A stretch of 64,000 bases of DNA, from the NCBI GenBank assembly GCA_017413085.1, contig JAFPVC010000016.1, forward strand, positions 62,001 to 126,000, in the 5' to 3' direction. Below the pieces are notes generated by a model that was not told where the DNA came from, ran no database searches, and worked only from the letters and a program-made list of their open reading frames with translations. Shown piece after piece: positions 1 to 9,529 of this stretch; the stretch's first letter is position 1, and each line of letters opens with the position of its first letter. The position numbers and the translations under genes are program-made. This DNA is from Prevotella sp. Its GTDB lineage: Bacteria; Bacteroidota; Bacteroidia; Bacteroidales; Bacteroidaceae.

Positions 1-1812
1 CCAAATACATATCATCTGAAATATGAGGCTGCTCGCTGGGATGGTTCTGGCACACGTGGTCTGAAAGTACAGGTTGTATCTGAGGAAGTTAAGGATGGAG
101 AAGGCAATATCGTAAGCGGTGGTGAGATTATAGCAGAACAGCTGACTCCAGTTAACACTGACCGCAACATAGAGGGCCAGTGCAACAAGGGTGACCTTGA
201 GTTCACCGTTACCGAGGCTGGTAACTACATACTGAAGTTCTTCCCAACCGATGCAAATGGTAATCCTGCTGGATATGGTGATGGACTTGCAGTTGCAAAC
301 ATCAAGGTGCAGACTATTCCTGACGTAATGGGTATCTATGACCTCGTGGCTCTCCAGGATGCTATGGATGTTGCTAAAACTGCTAAGAATGCTGCCGAGG
401 GCGAGCGCTTCGCGGGTGATACTTACACGGCTCTTGACAATGTAATCACAAAGTACACCAACACTCCTCCTACCGCTCCTTCTTCATTCGACGGAGCCGT
501 TAAGGAACTGACAGATGCTGCTAAAGCTATGGACGCTCACCGCAAGCTCTGCGAGGACTTCGACAAACTGCCGGCTGACCTGCTCACTAACATGGACAAG
601 TATGCAGAGACCAAGTTCGCTACTCAGTCTATTTACGAAGACCTTGTTAATACATTCAACAAGTATGCTACCATCGAGACTGAGGAGATAGAGGTTGACG
701 CTGTAATGCAGACTGTGCGCTATGCTAAGCCAAAGAACATCACCGCTGACGACGAGCTGCAGGCTGGTATCACAGAGATGACCGCTGCAAACGCTAAGGT
801 GGCTATGTTCACAGAGGGTGCATCTACTAACGGTACAAAGGGCTATGCTGCTCTCCACGAGCGTCTGCGCCGCGGTATCGAGACTGCTGAGGCACTTGGT
901 ATCAGCGAGAGCAATCCTGCTGTTGCTGCTGCTATCGCAGAACTGGGCGACAACGACGAGGTTGCCAACGCACTGAAGGCTGAGATTGCCAAGGCTCTGG
1001 AGGAAGTTACTGAAGTAACCGAGCCAATCGACATGACCGTGTTCATCAAGAACCCGAACATCTATGTTACTACGGCTTCAGAAAACGACTTCTCTGACGG
1101 TGCTGCTCCTGGATGGACCATCACAGGCGAGAGCATTTCAGGTAACTGGGGTCTTGCTGGTGGCAGCGGCACACACATTGCTACCAATGACGTACCTGCC
1201 GACGAGGCTCTGACTATATCTTCTCCAGTAGTCGTAACACAGGAAATTACCGACCTGCCTAACGGTACATACCAGGTAACTGCATTCCTCGGCGACCGTC
1301 GCGGCCAGGACGACTTCATCAACAACTCTGGCGTCAAGGACGACACTAAGACTGTTGAGGAGAATCTGGCAGCTGCCAAGGCTAAGGTATATCCTATGGA
1401 GTATCTGTTCATCAACACCAGTGCAACTGCAGAGGGTGCATACGACAACAAGACACAGGTTCAGAGCAACGGCGTTTCTTGGGGTGTTAAGGATGAAAAC
1501 AAGATTGTCAGCAAGAAGTTCACCGTAACCGACGGCAAGATTACCCTCGGCGTAAGAAACGAAGGTTCTCCTGCATGGTTCGCATTCAACGAAATCCGCA
1601 TTGAGTTAGTTCCAAATTCAGTTATTGGTGACGTGAACAATGACAACAAGATTACTATGGCTGATGCCAACCTTATTGTAAACTACTACCTCGCTCCTGG
1701 CAACTATCCAAACTTCCCTGTTGAAGCTGCCGATTTGAACGATGACGATGAGATTACAATGGCTGATGCTAACGCAGTAGTTAACATTTACCTTGCTGGT
1801 GAAAGTGAATAA
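1..1812 (+). CDS. Secreted multidomain protein with C-terminal dockerin-like module (5' end missing)
   Basis: The frame is open from base 1, so the start lies upstream of the window; 603 residues are visible. The first 100 residues look like beta-sandwich sequence. A helical Ala-rich region follows, reminiscent of FIVAR-type spacers. Residues about 360-540 look like a galactose-binding or CBM-like beta-sandwich. The last 60 residues form a type I dockerin-like module: two calcium-loop repeats starting at residues 543 and 578, each with the DxNxDxxITMAD pattern followed by a short hydrophobic helix. The repeats match those of the next gene almost exactly. No catalytic domain is visible, so the role is unknown. 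Binding of an extracellular polysaccharide or assembly with a partner is an inference from the domains. A strong terminator follows the stop codon. Confidence 0.85.
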   Translation, partial: PNTYHLKYEAARWDGSGTRGLKVQVVSEEVKDGEGNIVSGGEIIAEQLTPVNTDRNIEGQCNKGDLEFTVTEAGNYILKFFPTDANGNPAGYGDGLAVANIKVQTIPDVMGIYDLVALQDAMDVAKTAKNAAEGERFAGDTYTALDNVITKYTNTPPTAPSSFDGAVKELTDAAKAMDAHRKLCEDFDKLPADLLTNMDKYAETKFATQSIYEDLVNTFNKYATIETEEIEVDAVMQTVRYAKPKNITADDELQAGITEMTAANAKVAMFTEGASTNGTKGYAALHERLRRGIETAEALGISESNPAVAAAIAELGDNDEVANALKAEIAKALEEVTEVTEPIDMTVFIKNPNIYVTTASENDFSDGAAPGWTITGESISGNWGLAGGSGTHIATNDVPADEALTISSPVVVTQEITDLPNGTYQVTAFLGDRRGQDDFINNSGVKDDTKTVEENLAAAKAKVYPMEYLFINTSATAEGAYDNKTQVQSNGVSWGVKDENKIVSKKFTVTDGKITLGVRNEGSPAWFAFNEIRIELVPNSVIGDVNNDNKITMADANLIVNYYLAPGNYPNFPVEAADLNDDDEITMADANAVVNIYLAGESE

Positions 1813-1847
1813 AAGGCGACTAACCGCTAAAACACTGTAAATATATT

Positions 1848-1890
1848 AAGGAGATAGAAGAAGACCTAATCTTTCTTCTATCTCCTTTTC
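1848..1890 (+). terminator. Intrinsic terminator after the dockerin-like gene
   Basis: A perfect 15-bp stem (1848-1862 pairing with 1873-1887) with a 10-base loop, followed by TTTTC. The right arm ends only about 35 bases before the ATG of the next gene. Confidence 0.85.
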
Positions 1891-1921
1891 AATTCATAAT
1901 GTATAATTCATTATTTAAAGT

Positions 1922-4342
1922 ATGATAAAAAAAACATTCTGCAAGGGATTTTTTACTTTTCGTTTTTCACTGTTCTCTTCATTGCTGCTTGCAGCAACTG
2001 CCACTATGGCTCAGCCGAAGATGAGCAAGCCTCACGGCCTCTACGACGAAGAATCAATAACCGTAGAGATTACACCGAAAGACAAAACAGCCGAGGTGCA
2101 CTACACCACCGACGGCAGCACGCCGACAGCGGAAAGCATGCTCTACACCACCCCGCTGACTATCGACAGCACTACCGTGCTTCGTGCAGTTGAAGTGAAG
2201 GAGGGAGCAGTAAGCTCAACAGTCACCACGGCATCATATATATTCATCTCATCAGTGCTCAAGCAGTCAGACACTCCAGAAGGTTATCCAACGGAGTGGG
2301 GTGCGTATTCACAGATAGAGGGTATCGCCCCGGCTGACTATGGCATGGACCAGGAGATGACAACTGACCCCACGCTGCAGCCAAAGATTATCGAGGGCTT
2401 GAAATCACTGCCTATACTCAGCGTGGTGACAGATGCAGGCAATCTGTTCAGCCACGAGAAAGACGAGAACACAGGCGGCATATACATATACACCGGACCT
2501 CCGGTAGGCGACCCAACAGGCGACGGATGGACACGCCAGTGCAGCGCGGAGTTGTTCGGTGGAAAGCAGAACCACGACTTCAACGTTCCCTGCGGTCTGA
2601 AACTGCACGGTGGTCACGGACGTTTGGCAGAGAAGAACCCTAAGCACTCCCTGCGTCTGGCATTCAAGAAAGATTACGGACAGAAGTCGCTGAAATACAA
2701 ATTGTTCGGTGAAGGCGAGCCAAGCGAGTTCAAGCAACTCGTGCTGCGCTGTCACTTCGGCAACAGCTGGCAGCACTGGACTGAGGGCAACCGCCAGGCT
2801 GCGCAGTACACCCGTGACGTATGGGCACGACGCACACAGAAAGCACTGGGTCACACCAGCGTGAATGCTCTTTATGTGCATCTGTTCCTCAACGGTATGT
2901 ACTGGGGATTGTATAACATCGCAGAGCGCGTTGACGACCAATACGGCAAAGACCATCTGGGCGGAACGAAGGACGACATCGACGTGATAAAGATAGAGGA
3001 AGAGGGCGGCAACCACATCGAGGCAAGCGAAGGCACGCTCGACGCATGGAACGAGATGACCACGAAGGTCAGCGAAATGAACGATCCGACAGCCGATTTG
3101 GCATGTCTGGACACACTGCTTGACATACCAAACTTCATCGACTACATGCTCATCAACCAGTATGCCGGCAACACAGACTGGGACCATCACAACTGGTATG
3201 CTATACGCCGACACAACATCGAGGGCAGTCCGAGCCAGGGCTTCCGCTTCCTCTGCTGGGACTCAGAACTCATATTCGGCAGTCCGAATGAAAATGTTGT
3301 AGGCAAGAACAACGGCAAGGAGACACCGTCGGGCATATTCCAGCAACTGCTGAAGAACGATGCCTTCCGCAGCCAGTACGTAAGCCGTGCCAAGGAACTC
3401 TTCGCCGAGGACGGTCTGTTAGGCGCAACGGCCGTCCAGTGCACATGGGACAGCTTGTATAACGACATACAGTATGCACTCTACGACGAGGCAGCACGCT
3501 GGGGCGACTACCGCCGCGACGTGCATCCATACACGACTCAGGGTACGCTCTACACCGTTGACGAGACATACATGCGCGAACGCAACCGACTGCTCACGGA
3601 GTACTTCCCACAGCGTTCGGAGACAGTGATGGCACAGATTAAAAACTATCTTGACATTGACGACTTTGATGCACCAGAGGGATGGGTGAAACTGACAAAG
3701 GATATGTTCTGTGAGTGGACCAGCGGCGATGCTGATGCAACTCCGGTTAGAGTCCTTACACCAGAATGGCAACTGGGCAACAATGTGAGCAACGGTACAA
3801 CAGTGTTTGGTTCCAGCGGTGTTTTCTACAACCAGTTTGCTGACCTCAGCGCATACGACAAGATTGCATTGCGCGGCAGCGGTGAAGCAACAGTCCGCAT
3901 CCTTACCAACAGGATGGTCTCTCCAAGTGGTCCGCACAAGGAGATAAAGATTCATTTCAATGAGAATGACAATTACTGGGACGAGAAACTTGACTTAATC
4001 ATCATACCACTGAATGATTTCAAGACTATGCTCACCAGCAGCAACGAGGAGCGCAACGACGATTTCGTACACCTGCAGGCCATTAAGATTCCTTATGGAG
4101 AAACACTATCAGCAAAGGTTAGCGGCATATACCTGATACCTTATCAGAAGGGTGACGTAAACCGCGACAGCCAGATTACGATGGCAGATGCCAATGCTGT
4201 AGTGAACTACTACCTCACTCCAGAGGCTTATACAGACTTCCCCGTTGACGAAGCCGACATGAACAATGACGGCCAAATCACCATGGCAGATGCCAACGCC
4301 ATTGTCAACGTATTCCTCGGAGGAGAGCAAAGCGAAGAATAA
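1922..4342 (+). CDS. CotH-type putative secreted kinase with CHB_HEX_C and dockerin-like domains
   Basis: 806 residues with a signal peptide ending near ATMAQ (residue 30). Residues about 32-108 match the chitobiase/beta-hexosaminidase C-terminal type domain (HYTTDGSTPT). Residues about 140-470 match the CotH family: a GGIYIYTG segment, GLKLHG, LYVHLFLNGMYWGLYN, DWDHHNWY and FLCWDSE. CotH proteins of Bacillus spores are atypical protein kinases, so extracellular phosphotransfer is possible but not shown here. A beta-sandwich of about 140 residues follows. The C terminus (744-806) is a two-repeat dockerin-like module with the same ITMADAN motif as the upstream protein. The gene is followed after 45 bases by a GH115 glucuronidase, which suggests a plant-polysaccharide context. 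The partner and substrate are unknown. Confidence 0.88.
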   Translation: MIKKTFCKGFFTFRFSLFSSLLLAATATMAQPKMSKPHGLYDEESITVEITPKDKTAEVHYTTDGSTPTAESMLYTTPLTIDSTTVLRAVEVKEGAVSSTVTTASYIFISSVLKQSDTPEGYPTEWGAYSQIEGIAPADYGMDQEMTTDPTLQPKIIEGLKSLPILSVVTDAGNLFSHEKDENTGGIYIYTGPPVGDPTGDGWTRQCSAELFGGKQNHDFNVPCGLKLHGGHGRLAEKNPKHSLRLAFKKDYGQKSLKYKLFGEGEPSEFKQLVLRCHFGNSWQHWTEGNRQAAQYTRDVWARRTQKALGHTSVNALYVHLFLNGMYWGLYNIAERVDDQYGKDHLGGTKDDIDVIKIEEEGGNHIEASEGTLDAWNEMTTKVSEMNDPTADLACLDTLLDIPNFIDYMLINQYAGNTDWDHHNWYAIRRHNIEGSPSQGFRFLCWDSELIFGSPNENVVGKNNGKETPSGIFQQLLKNDAFRSQYVSRAKELFAEDGLLGATAVQCTWDSLYNDIQYALYDEAARWGDYRRDVHPYTTQGTLYTVDETYMRERNRLLTEYFPQRSETVMAQIKNYLDIDDFDAPEGWVKLTKDMFCEWTSGDADATPVRVLTPEWQLGNNVSNGTTVFGSSGVFYNQFADLSAYDKIALRGSGEATVRILTNRMVSPSGPHKEIKIHFNENDNYWDEKLDLIIIPLNDFKTMLTSSNEERNDDFVHLQAIKIPYGETLSAKVSGIYLIPYQKGDVNRDSQITMADANAVVNYYLTPEAYTDFPVDEADMNNDGQITMADANAIVNVFLGGEQSEE

Positions 4343-4387
4343 CTATTGACACTTTAACGGCATTAATGCAAAACAACACAACAAAGT

Positions 4388-6862
4388 ATGAATAAGATTA
4401 AAGGAATACTCATTTCTTTGCTGTTGACAGCAACAACTTCCATCATGGCCGCTGACAGGTTTGTGTCTTTCAGTGCACAGCAAGGGGCACTGCCTCTCCA
4501 TACCGCTACCATCGACTTCGACGACGGTGAGAACGAGGGAGTGAAGATTGCAATACGCAACCTGCAGAAAGACTTCAGGCAGGCTCTTGGAGTGACACCT
4601 GAGATTTCTACCGACAACGCCACAATCGTTATCGGTACTCTGGGCAAGAACAAGACCGTGAACAGGCTGCTTGCCAAGCAACTGAAGGGTAAGCGCGAGA
4701 AATTCGTCATCACCACCGAGGGCGACAGGCTCGTGATAGGCGGCAGCGACCGCAGAGGCACCATCTACGGCGTATACGAACTGAGTCGACAGCTTGGCAT
4801 ATCGCCGTGGTACTGGTGGGCTGACGTGCCTGTGGTGCGCCACGAAGAGGCTTACGTAATACCGGGCGAATACACTGACGGAGAACCGGCAGTGGAGTTT
4901 CGCGGACTGTTCCTCAATGACGAAGCACCTTGTCTGACGTCATGGGTGAAGAACACGTTTGACACAAATTACGGCGACCACCGCTTCTATGAGCGCGTGT
5001 TTGAACTAATCCTGCGCCTGAAAGGCAATATGCTATGGCCTGCAATGTGGGGATGGGCATTCTATGCCGATGACCCTGAGAACTCGCGCACAGCCGACCG
5101 CATGGGTGTAATGATGGGCACCAGCCACCACGAGCCTATGGCACGCAACCACCAGGAGTATGCACGCCACCGCCGTGAATGGGGAGCATGGAACTATCAG
5201 ACCAACCAGCAGAAGCTCGACCAGTTCTTCCGTGAAGGCATTGAGCGCATGAAGGGTACCGAGGACATCGTTACCATCGGTATGCGCGGCGACGGCGACG
5301 AAGCCATGAGCGACAAGGCCGATACGAAACTGATGGAGCGCATCATCGACAACCAGCGCAAGATTATCAAGGATGTGACTGGCAAGTCTGCCGACAAGAC
5401 CACACAGGTTTGGGCGCTCTACAAGGAGGTGCAGGACTACTACGATGCAGGACTCCGAGTACCAGACGACGTAATGATTCTCATCAGCGACGACAACTGG
5501 GGCAACGTGCGCCGTGTGCCTAACACCGACAGTGAGCGCAAGCGAAAAGGCGGCTGGGGACTGTACTACCACGTGGACTATGTGGGTGCACCACGCAACA
5601 CAAAATGGCTGAACGTGACACAGACACAGCAGATGGCTGAACAGTTGCAGCTGGCATACGACAACGGCATACAGCGCATGTGGATACTCAACGTGGGCGA
5701 CCTGAAGCCTATGGAATACCCCATACAGTTGTTCATGGACATGGCATGGCATCCGCATGACTACAGCGTGCCGACAGTCAAGAACCATACACGCAAGTTC
5801 TTTGCAGAGTCGTTTGGAGAGAACGTGGCAGACGAAGCAGCAGACATCTTCAACACCAACTGCAAGTACATGGCTCGCGTAACGCCTGAGATGCTCGATG
5901 CCAAGACATACAACGTGGAGACTGGTGAGTGGCGCAAGGTGGCTGACGACTATCAACGACTGGAACTGCGTGCCACGCGTCTGCTTGACAGCATACCTGA
6001 GGTTGCACACGATGCCTACCGCCAACTGTTGCTGTTCCCCGTTCAGGCTATGGCAAACCTCTATGACATGTATTACGCACAGGCCATGAACCATCAACTG
6101 GCTGCACAGAAGAACCCTGAGGCCAACAAATGGGCTGAGCAGGTGGCTCAGTGCTTCCGCCGCGACTCCCTGCTCTGCGCACACTACAACAACGTAATGA
6201 GCAACGGCAAGTGGAAGGGCATGATGACGCAGAAGCACATCGGTTACAGGTCATGGAACGACAACTTCCCACACGACATCATGCCGCGCACGGAGGCCGT
6301 AGCTGACGACTCGCAGGGTGGATACACCTATGCCCATTCCGACGGCTACGTGAGCATGGAGGCGGTACACTTCTATGAGAGCAAGGCTGCCAACGGCACG
6401 ACATGGACACTGTACCCCGACTACGGCCGCACGCTGGGCGCAATGTCACTTACGCCTACCACGGCACAGACCACGGGGGCAACGCTGACATACCGTATGA
6501 CGCTGCCTGATGACGTGCAGAGCGTCAAAGTACATATAGTGGTGAAATCCACTCTTGACTTCCTGAACAAGGGCGGCCACACCTACGGCGTCAGCATTGA
6601 CGGTTCGGAGCCGCAGAGTGTGAACTTCAACGCCACCCTTGTTGACCGCCAGCCATACATGTACTCGGTATACTACCCCACCGTGGCACGCCGCGTGGTG
6701 GAAAGCACCGTGGAAATCCCCGTAAAGCGTTCTTCTGACGGCACTCACCTGCTGACGCTTAGTCCAAACCTTCCTGGCATAGTGTTCGAGAAAATCGTAG
6801 TAGACTGGGGCGGCTACAAGCCTTCATACCTATTCATGGATGAGTCGAAAGTGACAAGATGA
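4388..6862 (+). CDS. GH115 xylan alpha-1,2-glucuronidase
   Basis: 824 residues with a signal peptide cut near residue 21 (SIMAAD). Glycoside hydrolase family 115 is recognised from its conserved core: FRGLFLNDEAP, the LKGNMLWPAMWGWAF region, MGTSHHEPM, GMRGDGDEAM and ISDDNWGNVR. Family members remove (4-O-methyl)glucuronic acid from internal positions of glucuronoxylan, outside the cytoplasm in Bacteroidota. The length fits the family, including the C-terminal beta-sandwich. It lies 45 bases after the CotH gene on the same strand and is probably cotranscribed with it. It complements the xylanases encoded from position 13085. A long hairpin at 6939-7007 ends the unit. Confidence 0.93.
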   Translation: MNKIKGILISLLLTATTSIMAADRFVSFSAQQGALPLHTATIDFDDGENEGVKIAIRNLQKDFRQALGVTPEISTDNATIVIGTLGKNKTVNRLLAKQLKGKREKFVITTEGDRLVIGGSDRRGTIYGVYELSRQLGISPWYWWADVPVVRHEEAYVIPGEYTDGEPAVEFRGLFLNDEAPCLTSWVKNTFDTNYGDHRFYERVFELILRLKGNMLWPAMWGWAFYADDPENSRTADRMGVMMGTSHHEPMARNHQEYARHRREWGAWNYQTNQQKLDQFFREGIERMKGTEDIVTIGMRGDGDEAMSDKADTKLMERIIDNQRKIIKDVTGKSADKTTQVWALYKEVQDYYDAGLRVPDDVMILISDDNWGNVRRVPNTDSERKRKGGWGLYYHVDYVGAPRNTKWLNVTQTQQMAEQLQLAYDNGIQRMWILNVGDLKPMEYPIQLFMDMAWHPHDYSVPTVKNHTRKFFAESFGENVADEAADIFNTNCKYMARVTPEMLDAKTYNVETGEWRKVADDYQRLELRATRLLDSIPEVAHDAYRQLLLFPVQAMANLYDMYYAQAMNHQLAAQKNPEANKWAEQVAQCFRRDSLLCAHYNNVMSNGKWKGMMTQKHIGYRSWNDNFPHDIMPRTEAVADDSQGGYTYAHSDGYVSMEAVHFYESKAANGTTWTLYPDYGRTLGAMSLTPTTAQTTGATLTYRMTLPDDVQSVKVHIVVKSTLDFLNKGGHTYGVSIDGSEPQSVNFNATLVDRQPYMYSVYYPTVARRVVESTVEIPVKRSSDGTHLLTLSPNLPGIVFEKIVVDWGGYKPSYLFMDESKVTR

Positions 6863-6938
6863 ATATGGTAGAAGGAAGAAGGTTGGAAAGAAGAAGGAAG
6901 AAGGTTTATTACTTGTGATAGACGAAGAGTAAAAGTAA

Positions 6939-7007
6939 AAAAGTGAAAAATACAAGTTACTATTTGACTAATTGTTAAGTCTAAAGTAACTTGTATTTTT
7001 CACTTTT
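6939..7007. terminator. Long bidirectional terminator between GH115 and pheT
   Basis: A perfect 23-bp stem (6939-6961 with 6985-7007) with A- and T-rich outer ends, suited to stop transcription from both converging genes. The spacer before it (6863-6930) is purine-rich (repeats of GAAGAAGG) and holds no gene. Confidence 0.85.
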
Positions 7008-7028
7008 CGTTGTTCGGCTATATTCTAT

Positions 7029-9512
7029 TTATCGCAGTTCGGCACCGAGCTGCTTCTTGAGGTTCTGGATAAGCTTGTTCATAATAGCCTCAATCTGCTT
7101 ATCGGACATGGTCTTCTCCATATCCTGCAGCACGAAGTTGACAGCATACGACTTCTTGCCCTCAGGCAGGTTCTTGCCTTCATAGACATCAAAGAGTTCT
7201 ACCTTCTTCAGGAGTTTCTTCTCTGTCTGGCGTGCTATCTGCTCTATCTGCGCAAACTCCACGTTCTTGTCAATAAGCAGGGCAAGGTCGCGGCTTACTG
7301 CAGGATACTTTGGTATCTCGGTGAAGTGGACGGCAGCCTTCTTCACGGCATTGGTAACCTGTGTCCAGTTGATATCTGCAAAGAACACCTCACGGTCAAT
7401 GTCTGCCTGCTTCTGCAGCTTCTTGCTTACGATACCCAATTCTATGAACACCTTGCCGCTGCGGTTCATCATCTTGATGCCGGCAGAGAAGATGTCATTG
7501 TCGGTCTTCTCGCTTACGAGCAGTCCCTGCGGCATGCCGATGCGGCGCAGTATGTTGTCAACATGTGCCTTGAGTTCGTAGAATGTGCTGTCTTCGTCGG
7601 CGTGAATCCATGAGCCTTCAATGCGCTTACCCGTAATCCACAAGCCGAGATGGCTTTCCTCTGAGTATGCCTTCATTGGATTCTCGTTGTCCTTCTTCTC
7701 GTTGAAATGCTGGTAGCAGTTGCCAAACTCGAAGAACTTGAGGTTTGCCATACGGCGGTTGGCATTGCGCATGATGCTCTCCAAGCCACCGAAGAGCAGC
7801 GACTGGCGCATCACGTTAAGGTCGCTTGACAGTGGGTTGACGATAGTAACGCACTTGTCTGCAGGATAAGCCTTGAGGTCATTGTAGTAAGCACCCTTTG
7901 TCAGTGAGTTGTTGAGTATCTCGTTGAATCCTGCACCTACAAGCTGCTCTGCAACGAGGTTCATCAGTTTGTGACGCTGGTCCTCAAAGTCCTTGACTGT
8001 CAAGGTTGACTTCAACTGTGTAGGAATCTCCACATTGTTGTAGCCATAGATACGCAGGATATCCTCTACCACGTCGCAAGGACGCTGTACGTCCACACGG
8101 TATGCAGGAACGGTTATCTGCAGTCCCTCCGCATCCTCGGCGTTTATCTCCACTTCGAGAGATGTGAGGATGTTCTTTATTGTATCGTTGCCAATCTTCT
8201 TGCCTATGAGGTTGTCAACGTATGCGAAGTCGAGGCGCATGGTTGGGTTCTCAATAGGATTTGGATATACATCCTTTATTTCCATAGAAACCTTGGCACC
8301 AGCCAGTTCCTTACAGAGGATGGCAGCCTGCTTCAGTGCATATATGGCTCCATTAGGGTCGATGCCACGCTCGAAGCGGAATGAAGCATCGGTTGACAGG
8401 CCGTGGCGGCGGGCAGACTTACGAATCCATGTTGGGTGGAAGTAAGCAGACTCGAGCACCACATTCTTTGTCGTCTCGTAGGTACCGGAACCCTTGCCGC
8501 CAAACACACCGGCGATACACATAGGCTCTTCGGCATTGCAGATGGCGAGGTCGTGCTCTCCAAGTGTATGCTCCTCACCATCGAGGGTGACAAACTTCTT
8601 GCCTTCGTTCTTGTCCTTCACGACAATCTTGTTGCCCGTCACCATGTCGGCATCGAAGCAGTGCATAGGCTGGCCGTATGCCATCATCACATAGTTTGTG
8701 ATGTCCACAATGTTGTTGATTGGGCGCAGTCCGATTACTGTGAGCTTGTTCTTCAGCCATTCCGGAGACTCTTTCACCTCGCAGTCGGTCAGACTGATGC
8801 ATGCATAGCGACGGCAAGCATCAGAGTTCTGTATCTCTACATCTATCTGCAGGTCGTTGTTGTCTACCTTGAAGTCGTCGCACGACGGACGATGCAGAGT
8901 TGTTTCCTTGCCGTTAGCCTTCATCCATGCGTAAAGGTCGCGTGCCACTCCGTAATGTGACAGCGCATCAGCACGGTTGGCGGTAATGTCAACCTCTATG
9001 AGCCAGTCGCTCTCCAGGTTGTAGTATTCAGCAGCCGGTGTTCCCACAACCGCTGTCTCCGGCAATACGATGATGCCGTCGTGGCTTGTACCAACACCGA
9101 TTTCATCCTCAGCGCATATCATGCCGTTAGACTCAACGCCACGGAGTTTGGATTTCTTAATCTTGAATTCCTTGTCGCCGTCATAAAGCACGCAGCCAAG
9201 GTCGGCAACGATTACCTTCTGTCCTGCAGCCACATTAGGTGCGCCACATACTATTTGTGATGGAGCAGCGGCAGTGCCGTCTTCGTTCTTCTTGCCCAAA
9301 TCAACAGTACAAACGTGCATGTGGTCTGAGTCTGGATGTGGCTCGCAGGTCAACACCTGACCTACATAGAGACCCTTCAGGCCTCCCTTGATTGTCTGCA
9401 CTTCCTCAAGTGCGTCTACTTCCAGTCCTGTACTGGTTAAAGCTGCGCACACCTCTTCTGGTGTGAGGTCGAAGTCAACATACTCCTTCAACCATTTGTA
9501 TGAAATGTTCAT
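7029..9512 (-). CDS. pheT: Phenylalanine--tRNA ligase beta subunit
   Basis: 827 residues, the full length expected for bacterial PheT. The N-terminal MNISYKWLKEYVD is typical. A tRNA-binding OB fold follows at about residues 42-155 (VGQVLTCEPHPDSD, QIVCGAPNV), then the B3/B4 editing region, the B5 domain, the catalytic-like core, and the C-terminal ferredoxin-fold anticodon-binding domain (YPAVSRDLALLID). With PheS it charges tRNA-Phe in the cytoplasm. It is the last gene of a minus-strand unit hisE-ftsE-pheT, 17 bases after the ftsE stop. pheS is not in the window, so the two subunits are encoded apart. Confidence 0.97.
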   Translation of the reverse strand: MNISYKWLKEYVDFDLTPEEVCAALTSTGLEVDALEEVQTIKGGLKGLYVGQVLTCEPHPDSDHMHVCTVDLGKKNEDGTAAAPSQIVCGAPNVAAGQKVIVADLGCVLYDGDKEFKIKKSKLRGVESNGMICAEDEIGVGTSHDGIIVLPETAVVGTPAAEYYNLESDWLIEVDITANRADALSHYGVARDLYAWMKANGKETTLHRPSCDDFKVDNNDLQIDVEIQNSDACRRYACISLTDCEVKESPEWLKNKLTVIGLRPINNIVDITNYVMMAYGQPMHCFDADMVTGNKIVVKDKNEGKKFVTLDGEEHTLGEHDLAICNAEEPMCIAGVFGGKGSGTYETTKNVVLESAYFHPTWIRKSARRHGLSTDASFRFERGIDPNGAIYALKQAAILCKELAGAKVSMEIKDVYPNPIENPTMRLDFAYVDNLIGKKIGNDTIKNILTSLEVEINAEDAEGLQITVPAYRVDVQRPCDVVEDILRIYGYNNVEIPTQLKSTLTVKDFEDQRHKLMNLVAEQLVGAGFNEILNNSLTKGAYYNDLKAYPADKCVTIVNPLSSDLNVMRQSLLFGGLESIMRNANRRMANLKFFEFGNCYQHFNEKKDNENPMKAYSEESHLGLWITGKRIEGSWIHADEDSTFYELKAHVDNILRRIGMPQGLLVSEKTDNDIFSAGIKMMNRSGKVFIELGIVSKKLQKQADIDREVFFADINWTQVTNAVKKAAVHFTEIPKYPAVSRDLALLIDKNVEFAQIEQIARQTEKKLLKKVELFDVYEGKNLPEGKKSYAVNFVLQDMEKTMSDKQIEAIMNKLIQNLKKQLGAELR

Positions 9513-9529
9513 GTGTTATTATTGCTTCT

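Noticed and set aside
2405-3214. 269-codon open frame on the minus strand
   Set aside because: It is antisense to the CotH gene, with no recognisable domain.
5033-6238. 401-codon open frame on the minus strand
   Set aside because: It lies wholly inside the GH115 gene in antisense, its product is Cys/His/Val-rich with no family features, and it is explained by codon bias of the real gene.
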